Positions 32,541 through 32,699 of a stretch of 32,699 nucleotides of DNA are shown one piece after another. The notes under the pieces were generated by a model. That model saw only the letters and a list, made by a program, of their open reading frames with translations, was not told where the DNA came from and did no database searches. Position 1 is the first letter of the stretch. Each line of letters begins with the position of its first letter. The DNA lies in assembly GCA_038204465.1 (NCBI GenBank), contig JBBRCX010000053.1, positions 1 to 32,699 of the forward strand. Reading direction: 5' to 3'. The position numbers were made by a program, and so were the translations under genes. Origin of the DNA: JBBRCX01 sp038204465. GTDB lineage: Bacteria > Planctomycetota > Phycisphaerae > Tepidisphaerales > Tepidisphaeraceae.

Positions 32541-32699
32541 ATGAATCCGACGGTCACCGACGCCACCGCCAACCAGCCCCAGGCCCTTGCGGCTCCTGAC
32601 GTGATTCTCCGCATCCGCCGGCAGGACGATCCCTCAAAGCCCGCGCGTTGGGAAGAGTTTGCCGTTCCGCATCGCCCGAACATGAACATCATCTCGTGC
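32541..32699 (+). CDS. sdhB: Succinate dehydrogenase iron-sulfur subunit, N-terminal 53 codons (partial)
   Basis: The frame starts at ATG 32541 and runs off the right edge. It reads VILRIRRQDDP, then RWEEFAVPHRPNMNIISC. This matches the first strands of the 2Fe-2S domain of SdhB, especially the Bacillus-like form (RQD...EEFEIPYRPNLNVIS). SdhB passes electrons from succinate oxidation to the membrane quinone pool. The first 20 residues are a nonconserved extension. No ribosome site precedes the ATG. The cysteine ligands lie beyond the window. Confidence 0.7.
   Translation, partial: MNPTVTDATANQPQALAAPDVILRIRRQDDPSKPARWEEFAVPHRPNMNIISC

Overview
The window is GC-rich, densely coded bacterial chromosome that most likely belongs to a Planctomycetota member, probably of the Phycisphaerae type. 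The case rests on several independent signs. There is a PEP-CTERM exosortase-substrate protein. Two membrane proteins carry the short Cys4 ribbon of the form CxxCGYxLR...CPEC that is common in planctomycetes. A PilM-led operon has divergent downstream partners. The start of an SdhB of the Bacillus-like type is present. Housekeeping genes (atpG, murD, pyrF) stand outside their classical operons. The phylum call is inference; nothing here is a 16S-level marker.

Layout. 1-2400 is accessory: the tail of an IS66-type transposase, a PEP-CTERM protein with an intrinsic terminator inside its reading frame, a HigB/HigA-type toxin-antitoxin pair with an operator-like repeat, and a tRNA-like 3' fragment. 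2413-8405 holds a secreted transglutaminase-like protein, a phytanoyl-CoA-dioxygenase-family oxygenase beside an unrecognised protein, a zinc-ribbon membrane protein, and what looks like an internally deleted glycosidase-like protein. 8757-14825 is mostly signalling and envelope: an FHA-GAF histidine kinase, a small basic protein, a DUF192 lipoprotein, an RsbU/SpoIIE-type phosphatase, and an AI-2E/PerM-type membrane protein with a B12-binding-like tail.

14930-16068 carries a lone ATP synthase gamma subunit gene with tRNA-Ala upstream on the same strand. 16295-20874 is the most unusual part. A 741-residue protein begins with a ubiquitin-conjugating (E2/UBC)-like domain that keeps the proline-rich strand and the HPN motif but has no cysteine where the catalytic one should be. 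It overlaps a GH78-like alpha-L-rhamnosidase gene by four bases. 20879-23403 has an alpha/beta hydrolase, a second zinc-ribbon membrane protein, tRNA-Thr, an HPF/RaiA-like small protein, and a 24-residue Lys/Arg-rich peptide gene ending in a perfect 15-bp terminator stem.

23510-26383 runs Clp-N domain protein, pyrF and murD. pyrF ends in a 45-bp tandem duplication that includes its stop codon. Downstream of murD is a two-copy 81-bp repeat with a nested 19-bp repeat, then about 750 bp without a convincing gene. 27348-32411 is a three-gene type IV pilus/secretion-like inner-membrane operon (a PilM-PilN-like fusion followed by two single-pass membrane proteins), closed by a strong terminator. 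The first 53 codons of sdhB run off the right edge.

No single operon explains the window. The connections best supported by sequence are the toxin-antitoxin pair, the E2-like/rhamnosidase overlap, the Clp-N/pyrF overlap and the pil-like operon. The best candidate for something undescribed is the E2-like fold without a catalytic cysteine, fused to a long helical body, with no E1, deubiquitinase or ubiquitin-like partner visible nearby.
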